A DNA stretch of 64,000 nucleotides from Chitinophagaceae bacterium (GTDB lineage: Bacteria; Bacteroidota; Bacteroidia; Chitinophagales; Chitinophagaceae), in assembly GCA_016702745.1 (NCBI GenBank), contig JADJDJ010000001.1, forward strand, positions 124,001 to 188,000, written 5' to 3'. Under the pieces are notes generated by a model. That model had not been told where the DNA came from, searched no databases, and saw only the letters and a list, made by a program, of their open reading frames with translations. Each line of letters opens with the position of its first letter. Positions within the stretch are counted from its first letter, which is position 1. A program made the position numbers and the translations under genes. This document shows, one piece after another, positions 1 to 8,678 of this stretch.

Positions 1-1
1 T

Positions 2-1882
2 CCATCCAGAAATAAAGAAGCCACCAAAGCCATCCGGAACCGTAAACTCTATTTTGCAGGCCCGTTTAATCTGAAACAGGGTGGACTGGGAGTAGTGGGC
101 CGGTTACCTGTTTTTACTTCTTCCGGTTTCTGGGGATTTTCAGCAGTTGTAATCCGGTTTAATACATTACTCAATGCTGCCGGGATTGATACCTCCGGGG
201 CAAATGGTTTTTTTTATCAGCTCTCAAAGGTGAATCCTGATACCGGACAGGAAGAATTTTTCCTGCCGGTGAAAGGACAAACGAAAAGTTCACGCAGCGC
301 AACTGTAAATGTAAGTGATGGTGAGTGGCAACTTTCAGTGTCACCGGTTAGTCCCGATCAAACTCTGGGCAGGTCCTTTTCCACCCTGATCCTTTCCTTG
401 ATTATTGCAGTGATGGGGTCCATCATAACCACCCTTATTTTAAAACGCCCGGCCGCCCTGGAAGAACTGGTTGCTCAAAGAACTAAGGAACTGGATGAAA
501 GCCTGGAAAGAAACCGGGCCATTATTAATGCCCTGCCGGATACGATTTTTATTGTAGATGAAAATAACAGATTTACTGACTTTATTAATACGGGGGGATT
601 GGTTACCATTTTACCACCGGATAAGTTTCTGAACTTTCAGGTGGACGACGTGTTGCCCCCGGATCTGGCCAAAGAAGTCGTCAGCAACCTGCAGATTGTA
701 AGGGGAGGGAAACCACTGATCACACATCAGTATCAGTTGGAAATCGGGGGCGTAAAAGCCGATTACGAAGCCCGTTATGTACACTATGGAAAAAACAGTG
801 TACTGGTACTCGTACATGATACTTCTGAAAAAGCGGAGGCAGAACGAAAACTCCGGGAGAGTGAAATCAAGTACAGGACCCTGGTGGAAAAAGCATCCGA
901 TGCTATTTTCATTGTGGATTTCACCGGCAAAATCATAGTGGTTAATCCGGCCGGATGCAAGCTGGCACAATATGATGAAGAAAACCTGCTGCACCGGACC
1001 ATCTTTGAATTCACTATCGGGGAGGACCTTCACCGCCTGCCCCTTCAGTTTCAGGCCTTGGCAGAAGGAAAAACAGTGACTACTGAAAGGAGACTCCGGC
1101 GGAAAGATTTTTCAGTTATTGATGTAGAAATAACCGCTTCACGAATCAGTGAAGACCGGTTCCTGACTTTTATCAGAGATATAACGGCACGAAAAGTAAT
1201 AGAAAGAGAATTACTGAACTCCCGGGAAGAATTCAGGCAACTGAGTAATTACCTGGAAAATATCAGGGAAGAAGAAAGAGTCAATATTTCCCGGGAAATA
1301 CATGATGAACTCGGTCAGCAACTCACCGTTTTAAAAATGGATATTTCCAGACTTGGGAAAGGCCTTGTGGTCAATGAAAAATTTGAACAGGACAAATCCG
1401 ATATACTCGCTTTTACCAATGCAGTGATCAGTACGGTTAGAAAAATCTCCTCCTCTCTCCGTCCCAGCCTGCTTGATGATGTGGGTTTAGTGCCGGCTAT
1501 AGAGTGGTATTGTAAGGATTTTTCAAAACGTACCGGCATACAAACAGATTTCAATGCCAGTGTCCAGGATCTGAAACTGGAAGAAAAAATAAAAACGGGT
1601 TTGTTCCGGATTTTTCAGGAATCATTGACCAATGTCGCCAGACATGCCGGTGCCAGTCAGGTACAGGTTAGTCTGGATCTGAAGGACCAGTCGATCCTCT
1701 TGCTCGTAAAGGATGATGGCAGGGGATTTAATCAGGACGAAATTGCAACCAAAAAAACCCTGGGCATCCTGGGTATCAGGGAAAGAGCCGTGATGATGAA
1801 CGGGGATTATAGCATCAGCAGTGCTCCGGGTGAAGGAACCACCACTACCGTTCGGGTACCCATAACAGCAACAAATGTTTGA
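2..1882 (+). CDS. CHASE/PAS hybrid sensor histidine kinase, 5' end outside window
   Basis: This is a membrane sensor kinase cut by the left edge: the frame is open from base 2, so the GTG at 95 is not the real start. The first residues look like the end of an extracytoplasmic CHASE domain (GPFNLKQGG, then GRLPVF). A transmembrane segment follows around bases 390-450, then two PAS domains (about 515-825 and 860-1190). The dimerisation/phosphoacceptor domain is HisKA_3 type, with ISREIHDELGQQ and the His codon at 1301. The HATPase domain has a DDGRGF G-box and ends at 1882. HisKA_3 kinases normally pair with NarL/LuxR-type regulators. No regulator follows here, so the partner may lie upstream of the window. 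The ligand is unknown. Confidence 0.9.
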   Translation, partial: PSRNKEATKAIRNRKLYFAGPFNLKQGGLGVVGRLPVFTSSGFWGFSAVVIRFNTLLNAAGIDTSGANGFFYQLSKVNPDTGQEEFFLPVKGQTKSSRSATVNVSDGEWQLSVSPVSPDQTLGRSFSTLILSLIIAVMGSIITTLILKRPAALEELVAQRTKELDESLERNRAIINALPDTIFIVDENNRFTDFINTGGLVTILPPDKFLNFQVDDVLPPDLAKEVVSNLQIVRGGKPLITHQYQLEIGGVKADYEARYVHYGKNSVLVLVHDTSEKAEAERKLRESEIKYRTLVEKASDAIFIVDFTGKIIVVNPAGCKLAQYDEENLLHRTIFEFTIGEDLHRLPLQFQALAEGKTVTTERRLRRKDFSVIDVEITASRISEDRFLTFIRDITARKVIERELLNSREEFRQLSNYLENIREEERVNISREIHDELGQQLTVLKMDISRLGKGLVVNEKFEQDKSDILAFTNAVISTVRKISSSLRPSLLDDVGLVPAIEWYCKDFSKRTGIQTDFNASVQDLKLEEKIKTGLFRIFQESLTNVARHAGASQVQVSLDLKDQSILLLVKDDGRGFNQDEIATKKTLGILGIRERAVMMNGDYSISSAPGEGTTTTVRVPITATNV

Positions 1883-1962
1883 ATCATTATTGATCAAATA
1901 ATGGAACTTTGAATGAACATTCCTGCCTGGGAATCCGTTATTTTAAGCATTAAACAATTGTT

Positions 1963-2124
1963 ATGGGTGTCTGGAACCAGATTGCGGAATACCTCTACCT
2001 GAAGAAAAAAGATCCCAACCGTCCAAAGAGTAAATGGATTGGTTATATGCATGGGATAAACCGGATCAGCCTGCTGCTTTTCCTGCTTTGTCTGATTATT
2101 CTTGCCCTCAAATTATTGTTGTAG
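1963..2124 (+). CDS. DUF6728 family small membrane protein (53 aa)
   Basis: This short gene starts at ATG 1963. It encodes a basic N-terminus with the pattern EYLYLKKKDPNRPKSKW, then YMHGINR, then one C-terminal hydrophobic helix of leucine and isoleucine. That pattern matches my memory of the Bacteroidota family DUF6728, whose function is unknown. Its last codons overlap the reconstructed 3' end of the convergent lpxB gene (stop at 2113-2115). It lies 80 bases behind the histidine kinase. The family assignment is from memory; the reading frame and the helix are seen directly. Confidence 0.7.
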   Translation: MGVWNQIAEYLYLKKKDPNRPKSKWIGYMHGINRISLLLFLLCLIILALKLLL

Positions 2125-3236
2125 AAAATGGCATATCGATGCCGCTGCCTGTCCGAGGCATTTCCTCCCGACATTAGCATTTCCCGGAGTTGCCTGTATG
2201 AATTGGCAAGTTCCCGGCGTTGCCGCTCATCCTGCAGAATTTCTTTCAGCGCAGCAGTTAGTTTGGGTGCTGTCATTTCATCCTGAATCAGTTCTTTTAC
2301 CACCAGTTTGTCCATGATCAGGTTCACCAAAGAAATATATTTTACTTTCACCAGTCGCCTGCCAATCTGGTAACTCAGCCAGGATCCTTTATAACAAACC
2401 ACTTCGGGTACACCGAATAAGGCTGTTTCGAGAGTAGCTGTGCCTGATGTGACCAGTGCAGCCTCTGATTGCTGCAGCAGATCATAAGTTTGATTGGTTA
2501 CATAAGTTACATTGGTATAGTCTTTCACCAGTGTCGCATAAAATGATTCATCCACTCCCGGCGCACGGGCAACTATAAACTGATATTCGGGGAAGGCCTT
2601 ACTCACTTCCAGCATCACCGGCAGTTTTACTTTGATTTCCTGTTTACGGCTTCCGGGTAAAAGAGCTACAATAGGTTTTTTTGAAAACGCTTGTATCTCT
2701 TTTTCAGCCCCGGTATCTTTCCGGGTCCTTCTTTCAATTTCCTCCAACAGCGGATGCCCAACATATTCCACTTCCCAGTCCCATTTTTTCCGGTAATATT
2801 CTCTTTCAAAAGGAAGGATCACCAGCATTTTATCAATACACTGCTTCATCATTTTTACCCGTCCTTCTTTCCAGGCCCAGACCTGCGGGGAGATATAATA
2901 AATGACTTTGAAGCCCTGTTCTTTGGCCCATTTTGCAATACGTAAGTTGAAACCGGGATAGTCAATCAGAATGATCGCATCGGGCTGATAGGCCAGAATA
3001 TCTTCTTTACAGAATTTCAGATTTCGGAAAATGGTGCGCAGGTTCATCAGCACTTCCACAAATCCCATAAATGCAAGGTCTCGGTAATGTTTCACCAGAT
3101 CAGCACCCGCTGCCTGCATTTTGTCTCCTCCCCAGCAACGGATTTGTGCAGCCGCATCTTTTTGGATGAGTTCCCTGATCAGGTTACTGCCATGCAGGTC
3201 CCCGGAAGCTTCTCCGGCAATGATATAATATTTCAT
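2113..3236 (-). CDS. lpxB: Lipid-A-disaccharide synthase LpxB (frameshift near the 3' end)
   Basis: LpxB is a GT19 glycosyltransferase. It joins UDP-2,3-diacylglucosamine and lipid X to form the lipid A disaccharide at the inner membrane. The N-terminus has the family signature GEASGDLHGSNL, and PGSRKQEI and the C-terminal GGNASD are present. After GGNASD the frame as read runs into 39 unrelated residues and stops at 2043. Adding one base to the short G/C run near 2148 restores RAAASICHFLQQ and a stop at 2113-2115, the normal family ending. I therefore take the gene as intact with a one-base consensus error. It sits 16 bases behind a small membrane protein and surE, and probably shares their transcript. 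Confidence 0.93.
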
Positions 3237-3252
3237 ACCGGGTTGTTGATGA

Positions 3253-3549
3253 TCAGTTGAATAATTTCAGCAGCAGGATACTGACGCCGTAAAACAGGGT
3301 AACGATAAAAATTCCTTTAAAAGTTTCTGATTTGTCAAAATGCACATAGATAGCAAAGAGCAGGGCATTGGACAAAAGCGAAAGGGTGCCTACATGCGTG
3401 ATCACTTTATTATCATGCATGAAGTAATCCAGGAATTCCCGGAAAGATAAAGAAGGAAAACTGACCCGGTAAATAACAAGCAGGCCAATCAACGGACCGA
3501 GCAGGCCAAGGATCAGACCCAGTCGGAGATTGTTTTTGGTGAGGAACAT
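3253..3549 (-). CDS. Small membrane protein between surE and lpxB (98 aa)
   Basis: The product has three hydrophobic stretches: about residues 10-28, 55-70 and 78-97. A short polar segment with SFREFLDYFMHDNKVITH lies between the first two. I do not recognise a named domain. It is 19 bases downstream of surE and 16 bases upstream of lpxB on the same strand, so the three are probably co-transcribed. The position suggests a minor role at the envelope, but nothing in the sequence shows a function. Confidence 0.75.
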   Translation of the reverse strand: MFLTKNNLRLGLILGLLGPLIGLLVIYRVSFPSLSFREFLDYFMHDNKVITHVGTLSLLSNALLFAIYVHFDKSETFKGIFIVTLFYGVSILLLKLFN

Positions 3550-3568
3550 GCAGCGGTTTTTTAGTGGC

Positions 3569-4405
3569 TTATTTCCAGGATTTCTCCAGTTGTGATTTTA
3601 AAACGTAATTCGTCAGATCAAATTGTACAGGAACCACACTTACATAATTATTGGCAAGGGCCCATACATCGGTATCTTTTCCTTTGTCAAAGTTTACAAA
3701 TTCTCCGGTTAACCAGTAATAATGTCTGCCATGCGGATCATTTCTTTCGATGAAATCCTCTTCGTATTTAGCATAGGCCTGCCGGCAGATTTTATAGCCC
3801 CTGACTAATTCAGGTGCAACAGAAGGAATATTTACATTCAGGACCGTGTGCTTATCCAGTTTCGAAGACAACATTTTCTCCACGATGATCCGTACATATT
3901 TTCTGGCACCGGTAAAATCGGCATCAAGCCGGTAATCGAGCAGGGAGAAACCGGCAGATGGAATACTCTCAATCGCTGCTTCCACGGCGGCAGACATGGT
4001 TCCCGAGTAAATCACATTGATACTGTGATTGGCGCCATGATTAATCCCGCTCAGACAAAGATCAGGTTTGCGGTGCAGTACCTTATCAACCGCCAGCTTC
4101 ACACAATCCACTGGTGTACCCGTACAACTCCAGGTTTCCACATTTTCCATCGAATGAATCTTATGCAGGCGGAGGGGCTGACCAATCGTGATCGCATGAC
4201 CCATTCCCGACTGGGGTTTGTCGGGTGCCACTACTACAATCTTGCCCATGTCTTTCACCGCTTCCACCAGATTCATAATACCCGGCGCCGTAACGCCATC
4301 ATCATTGGTGATCAGGATAACCGGCGGTTCTTTTTTTACCCTTGCAGCAGGTTTTTTGAGAGGAGCAGAAGATTTTTTCGAAGGATTGGTTTTTTTAACT
4401 GCCAT
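3569..4405 (-). CDS. surE: 5'/3'-nucleotidase SurE
   Basis: SurE dephosphorylates nucleoside 5'- and 3'-monophosphates using a divalent metal. The family signature ILITNDDGVTAPGI is present, with the metal-binding DD pair, followed by VVAPDKPQSGMGHAIT and the SGINHGAN motif. The start chosen is the ATG at 4405 (MAVKKTN). A TTG three codons upstream (4414) is also in frame but less likely. A basic, lysine- and proline-rich extension of about 25 residues precedes the core and looks like a flexible tail. It heads the probable surE-membrane protein-lpxB transcript and is divergent from the S24 repressor gene. Confidence 0.94.
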   Translation of the reverse strand: MAVKKTNPSKKSSAPLKKPAARVKKEPPVILITNDDGVTAPGIMNLVEAVKDMGKIVVVAPDKPQSGMGHAITIGQPLRLHKIHSMENVETWSCTGTPVDCVKLAVDKVLHRKPDLCLSGINHGANHSINVIYSGTMSAAVEAAIESIPSAGFSLLDYRLDADFTGARKYVRIIVEKMLSSKLDKHTVLNVNIPSVAPELVRGYKICRQAYAKYEEDFIERNDPHGRHYYWLTGEFVNFDKGKDTDVWALANNYVSVVPVQFDLTNYVLKSQLEKSWK

Positions 4406-4458
4406 AGACTGCAAAATTCCCTGTTTTTCGTGGCTTATCCAAAAAGATGGGGGAAAGG

Positions 4459-4505
4459 TTTGGAAATTCTAAATTAATTAGTATTTTGCGACTAATTAAA
4501 TTAGT
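4459..4505 (+). promoter_or_regulatory. Promoter and symmetric operator of the S24 repressor gene
   Basis: TTTG (4459-4462) and TATTTTGC (4482-4489) are 19 bases apart. This resembles the Bacteroidota -33/-7 arrangement, with the second box one base shorter than TAnnTTTG. The -7 box is framed by a perfect inverted repeat, TAATTAGT (4475-4482) and ACTAATTA (4491-4498). The right arm also pairs with ATTAGT (4500-4505) across TAA. Three half-sites over the promoter, just before ATG 4510, fit autorepression by the encoded HTH protein. The binding itself is inferred. Confidence 0.6.
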
Positions 4506-4509
4506 TGTT

Positions 4510-5259
4510 ATGGCGATATCCAATCAGAACCTGAAATATCTCCGCAAATTACGCGGCTGGACACAGGAGGAATTTGCCCAGAAACTCAGGATCAAACGCT
4601 CCCTGCTGGGAGCTTATGAAGAGGAGAGGGCAGAACCCCGTATCGATGTGCTGGAAGTCGTATGCGATATGTTTAAACTCACCCTCGATGATCTTTTGCG
4701 CAAGGACCTGAGTGATAACAAAGGGAATTACCTGGCCAAAAGAAGGGCCATGAAAATGGTGTCCGGCAGGGCCGATATTCCTTTTGTACCTGTTAAAGCT
4801 GCTGCGGGTTACCTGGCCGGTTATGCAGATCCGGAATTCGTGGATGAACTCAATACATTTACCCTTCCCATGCTTGCAGGTGGAAATTACCGTGCATTTG
4901 AAATTATTGGTGATTCCATGCTGCCCACACCCAGTGGTTCCGTGATCGTTGGAGAGAAGGTTGATAACCTCGATGAAGTCAGAAACAATGTACCCTGTAT
5001 CGTTGTTTCCCGCAACGAAGGAGTTGTTTATAAAAGAGTCCAGAAAAACGGCAGACAAAAAAACAAACTCACCCTGATCAGTGATAACCCTGCCTATCAT
5101 CCTTATACTGTTAATGCAGATGAAATTCTGGAAATGTGGCAGGCACAAATGGTCATTTCCAAAATCAGCAGCCAGCAGCGGTGGGATATGAATCAGCTCA
5201 CTAATATTGTTTCTGATCTCCAGGAACAGGTGACCACCCTGAAAAAAAGAATGAACTGA
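4510..5259 (+). CDS. XRE-type HTH repressor with S24 (LexA/CI-like) domain
   Basis: This is a transcription factor of about 249 residues. The N-terminal helix-turn-helix (residues about 4-60, LRKLRGWTQEEFAQKL and SLLGAYEEERAEPRID) is of the XRE class. The C-terminal half has the S24 fold of CI/LexA proteins, with GDSMLPTPSGSVIVGEK around the position of the self-cleavage serine. The lysine partner may be in GVVYKRV. A short coiled segment ends the protein. The ATG at 4510 is preferred over the in-frame ATG at 4447, which lies upstream of the promoter and operator. Such proteins control stress or phage-type genes. No phage genes are nearby, so the targets are unknown apart from likely autoregulation. 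Confidence 0.85.
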   Translation: MAISNQNLKYLRKLRGWTQEEFAQKLRIKRSLLGAYEEERAEPRIDVLEVVCDMFKLTLDDLLRKDLSDNKGNYLAKRRAMKMVSGRADIPFVPVKAAAGYLAGYADPEFVDELNTFTLPMLAGGNYRAFEIIGDSMLPTPSGSVIVGEKVDNLDEVRNNVPCIVVSRNEGVVYKRVQKNGRQKNKLTLISDNPAYHPYTVNADEILEMWQAQMVISKISSQQRWDMNQLTNIVSDLQEQVTTLKKRMN

Positions 5260-5328
5260 TTATCTCTCAGTGGATTAGGATTTTTCATGGAATTTCCCGG
5301 CAGCCTTTAAGTAGTAGGCTTTGTCTGT

Positions 5329-5336
5329 TATCTTTG
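5329..5336 (+). promoter_or_regulatory. Bacteroidota -7 box (TATCTTTG) for the DUF5916 gene
   Basis: TATCTTTG matches TAnnTTTG exactly. Transcription would start about seven bases downstream, near 5343. This excludes the in-frame ATG at 5321 and supports ATG 5357 as the start of the DUF5916 gene. Confidence 0.55.
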
Positions 5337-5356
5337 TAGACAGCCAATACCTGGAA

Positions 5357-7822
5357 ATGACATTGAAGCGATTAATCTGTATACCCCTGTTTTTTTATTG
5401 CTTTTCGCTTCTGGCGCAAGAGAAAACGCTCCCTGCTGTCAAAATCAATCAGGCTCCCCGCATTGATGGTGATCTTTCCGATGAGGTCTGGCAAAATATC
5501 GGAACCGCCTCCGATTTTATTCAAAACTACCCTTCTGCCGGTCAGCCTGCTTCAAAACAAACAGTGGTAAAACTGTTGTATGATAATTCCGCTATTTATG
5601 TTGCCGCTTACCTCTATGATGATCCTGCCCTGATCCGGAAACAAATCACGGCCCGTGATGAGGAAATGCAGAAAGACGTCGATTATTTCTCCGTTTTTTT
5701 TGATACCTATCATGATAAGCAAAACGGGTTTCAGTTTGTAGTCACATCCGCGAATGTGCAATCCGATGCCAGACTGGGACCCAACCTGGGAAGCGGTGGA
5801 GGATTTGGGGAATTTGGCGACAAAACCTGGGATGCTGTTTGGGAGAGTAAGGTAAAAATCCAGAAAGATGGCTGGACCGTAGAAATGAAAATCCCCTATA
5901 TCTCCCTCCGCTTCGCCCGGAAGGATGTACAAAACTGGGGGCTTCAGTTTCTCCGTCTGATCCGCCGCACCAATGAAAGCTGTTACTGGAGCCCTGTTGA
6001 TCCCAGTGTAAACGGGTTGGTAAATCAGTTCGGGAATTATACTGGTCTGCAGCAATTACAGCCACCCATGCGATTAAGTTTCTCACCTTATGTATCCACA
6101 GGCTTTCGCAAGTCGCCGGATATAGGAACCGGTTTCAATAAAACAGGACTCCTCAGTGGCGGAATGGATTTGAAATATGGTGTCAACGAAAGTTTCACAT
6201 TAGACGCAACCCTTATCCCGGATTTTGGACAGGTGATTTCAGATAATGTGGTGAACAATCTTTCGCCCTTTGAAATCAGGTTCCAGGAAAACAGACCCTT
6301 TTTTACAGAAGGAACTGAAATATTTAATAAAGCCGGGTTGTTTTATTCGCGCAGGGTGGGGGCTACACCTTCCCGGTACAATGATGTGCGATTCTTTGTC
6401 GCCAGCAATCCCGGTTGGGATATTATTAAAAACCCTACGACAACCCAGTTATACAATGCCACCAAATTTTCAGGCCGCACCAAAAAGAAACTCGGTATCG
6501 GCATCTTCAACGCTGTTACAGCACCCGCCTATGCGAAATTGCGCAATACCATGACGGGTAAGGATTCAACCATTCAAACCGAGCCACTGGCTAATTATAA
6601 TATCCTGGTGCTTGACCAGGCTCTCAAAGGCAGATCCTCTGTTACTTTCACGAATACCAATGTGATAAGGAATGCAGGTTCACCCGATGCCAACGTAACT
6701 GCACTGGATTTTAGTTTATTTGATAAAAGCAATGTGTATAATATCAGGGGAACCGCCAGGTACAGCAAAATTTTTTCCGGATCCGGAACGGATGGATTCA
6801 ATACCACCCTGCGTTTTGCCAAAGTAAGCGGCAACTGGCAGTACAATATTCAGGGAAATGTGGAGTCGGCTAATTATAATCCCCGAGATCTTGGTTTTTT
6901 ACAGGCACCCAATGAAGTATCGGTGAACAGTACTTTCGGGTATTACCATTTTCAACCTTCCGGCGCACTGCTCCAGTATAATTACCGCATCAATGCCTAT
7001 TACAGCAGGATGTATCAGCCCGGCGATTTTAACCGGGCATTCGTCAGGGGAACTGCTTTCTGGATATTCCGGAACTTCTGGGATATTAGTCTGACCGCTG
7101 GTTATTTTCCAACCGAGAATGATTATTTCGTATTGGGAGATCCGGCTACCTACCGCCGATTTGTAAAAAGGCCTTCTTATGGTTACCTGGAATCCAGTGG
7201 CAGTACCGACAGCCGGAAAAGATTATATGTTCGTTACTCAGCAATTTTTGCCGATTTCTTTAATTCAGCACCCAATAAAGCCTATCATGCAGTAGAAGGT
7301 GGTTTCCGATACAGGTTCAGTAACCGTTTTACCCTTGACCTTTCCCATCGCCATGAAGGTGAAACGGATTATATCATTTATGCCGGAAGAGAAATCAATA
7401 ACGAACCGATTGTTGCTTTTGTCAACTTTACAGATGTTACTTCCATCCTCAGCGGTATTTATAATTTCACACCCAGGATCAACCTCACCCTCCGTGGCCG
7501 TCATTACCTGAGCCGGGTGCATTTCAATCGTTATGCCAATGTGGACTTACAGGGTAATACCATCGATAAAAGCGGAACAGCTAATTACAGCAATGTGAAT
7601 GTATTTAATCTCGATGCCTTCCTGACCTGGGATTTCCGACTCGGGAGCCGCCTGATTGCCGGTTACAAAAACTGGCTGGGAGATGAAGAAGTGATCAATC
7701 CCACCGGCAAAAACAATTACCTGAATAATCTCAGGGGTACATTCGGTAAACGGCATGGTAATGAATTCACCATTCGCTTTATTTATTTCCTCGACTACAA
7801 TCAGCTCAGAAGAAAATCCTAA
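5357..7822 (+). CDS. DUF5916 outer-membrane protein with CBM9-like N-terminal domain
   Basis: A signal peptide (MTLKRLICIPLFFYCFSLLAQ) opens the protein. A carbohydrate-binding family 9-like domain follows (about residues 25-200, with INQAPRIDGDLSDEVWQ and DNSAIYVAAYLYD). The rest is a long DUF5916 region rich in alternating aromatic residues, typical of an outer-membrane beta-barrel. FEIRFQENRPFFTEG is a recognisable DUF5916 motif. The total of about 821 residues is normal for the family. Function is unknown; location in the outer membrane is inferred. The stop overlaps the convergent pdeM 3' end by four bases. Confidence 0.88.
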   Translation: MTLKRLICIPLFFYCFSLLAQEKTLPAVKINQAPRIDGDLSDEVWQNIGTASDFIQNYPSAGQPASKQTVVKLLYDNSAIYVAAYLYDDPALIRKQITARDEEMQKDVDYFSVFFDTYHDKQNGFQFVVTSANVQSDARLGPNLGSGGGFGEFGDKTWDAVWESKVKIQKDGWTVEMKIPYISLRFARKDVQNWGLQFLRLIRRTNESCYWSPVDPSVNGLVNQFGNYTGLQQLQPPMRLSFSPYVSTGFRKSPDIGTGFNKTGLLSGGMDLKYGVNESFTLDATLIPDFGQVISDNVVNNLSPFEIRFQENRPFFTEGTEIFNKAGLFYSRRVGATPSRYNDVRFFVASNPGWDIIKNPTTTQLYNATKFSGRTKKKLGIGIFNAVTAPAYAKLRNTMTGKDSTIQTEPLANYNILVLDQALKGRSSVTFTNTNVIRNAGSPDANVTALDFSLFDKSNVYNIRGTARYSKIFSGSGTDGFNTTLRFAKVSGNWQYNIQGNVESANYNPRDLGFLQAPNEVSVNSTFGYYHFQPSGALLQYNYRINAYYSRMYQPGDFNRAFVRGTAFWIFRNFWDISLTAGYFPTENDYFVLGDPATYRRFVKRPSYGYLESSGSTDSRKRLYVRYSAIFADFFNSAPNKAYHAVEGGFRYRFSNRFTLDLSHRHEGETDYIIYAGREINNEPIVAFVNFTDVTSILSGIYNFTPRINLTLRGRHYLSRVHFNRYANVDLQGNTIDKSGTANYSNVNVFNLDAFLTWDFRLGSRLIAGYKNWLGDEEVINPTGKNNYLNNLRGTFGKRHGNEFTIRFIYFLDYNQLRRKS

Positions 7823-8484
7823 CCAATCCGGATGATTTCGGCATCGGTGCTGGCATAAGCCACTTCACCTTTTGAAGGATGCACGGTATACATGCCAGTA
7901 AAGCGACTGAATGCCGGCAGTATACAATGGGTGGGCGTAAAATAAAAACAGGGGAGTTTGAGCGATTGTTTGCCAACCCCCTTCAACACAATACCCGGAT
8001 GTACATGCCCCGTAAAAGTGTACAACTCTCCGGATATTACTGAAGCCTTTGATTTTTTAGTTTCATGCCGGAAGACAAATCCATTTTCCTGCATTTCCCA
8101 TTCATGTTCCTGAATGGCTGCTTCCTTGTACCAGGCGGCCTCCAGTATATCGTGATTGCCTTTTACCAGGTCAATGTGCAGGGAAGAAAAGTCCTTTCTC
8201 CATCTCAGAAAAAGTTCCATTTCCTTGTTGATCGTGCTGTGTGTGAAATCGCCCACAATAATCAGCCGGTTGGCCTTACATAAATAAAGCATGGCCATCA
8301 ACCGTTGCAGGTCTGCTTTATAAATGGTCTGCGGCACCCCGATCCCTGCCTTTCTGAAATGGCCGGTCTTTCCCAGGTGCAGATCTGCAATGATCAGGGT
8401 GGAGGTATCCTCCCAAAACAGGCAGCGTTCCGGAAAAACCCAGAAGGTATTGCCTGCAATGCTATGTGGTAATGGGTTTTGCAT
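7819..8484 (-). CDS. pdeM: Ligase-associated DNA damage response endonuclease PdeM
   Basis: This is a calcineurin-like metallophosphoesterase of 221 residues. The metal-binding motifs appear in order: IADLHLGK with GHFRKAGIGVP, GDFTHS, VKGNHD and GHVHPG. This set matches the PdeM family, which usually sits in a four-gene DNA-repair cluster with an Lhr-like helicase, an ATP-dependent ligase and an exonuclease. Here the helicase gene lies upstream on the same strand. The two are separated by 194 bases holding a palindromic repeat, so co-transcription is uncertain. The ligase and exonuclease are not in this window. Confidence 0.9.
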   Translation of the reverse strand: MQNPLPHSIAGNTFWVFPERCLFWEDTSTLIIADLHLGKTGHFRKAGIGVPQTIYKADLQRLMAMLYLCKANRLIIVGDFTHSTINKEMELFLRWRKDFSSLHIDLVKGNHDILEAAWYKEAAIQEHEWEMQENGFVFRHETKKSKASVISGELYTFTGHVHPGIVLKGVGKQSLKLPCFYFTPTHCILPAFSRFTGMYTVHPSKGEVAYASTDAEIIRIG

Positions 8485-8533
8485 GCCGGAAGCAAATATA
8501 GAAGTTGCTTTGAATGAAGAGGCATCAATATTA

Positions 8534-8660
8534 GAAGCTATCTCAAAAGTCGGTCATTAGGTGATGTCATGCCGGACTTGATCCGGCATCTTTGACAAAC
8601 GAATCTAAAAAGATACCGGATCAAGTCCGGTATGACGTAAACGACTTTTGAGAAAGCTTC
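8534..8660. repeat. 127-bp nested palindromic intergenic element
   Basis: The outer arms (8534-8552 and 8642-8660) are complementary at 18 of 19 positions. The inner arms (8566-8593 and 8609-8636) are complementary at 26 of 28. Each inner arm is itself nearly palindromic around CCGGACTTGATCCGG. The element lies between the helicase and pdeM genes. It resembles the TGTCAT...GGA hairpin at 24774-24833, so the two may belong to one family of REP/MITE-like repeats. It holds no open reading frame. Confidence 0.8.
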
Positions 8661-8678
8661 TGTTAAAACCCAGTATGA

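Noticed and set aside
3848..4477. Long plus-strand frame of 209 codons opposite surE
   Set aside because: It is antisense to a clear surE gene, has no domain, and is rich in His, Arg and Phe as expected from a reversed coding strand.
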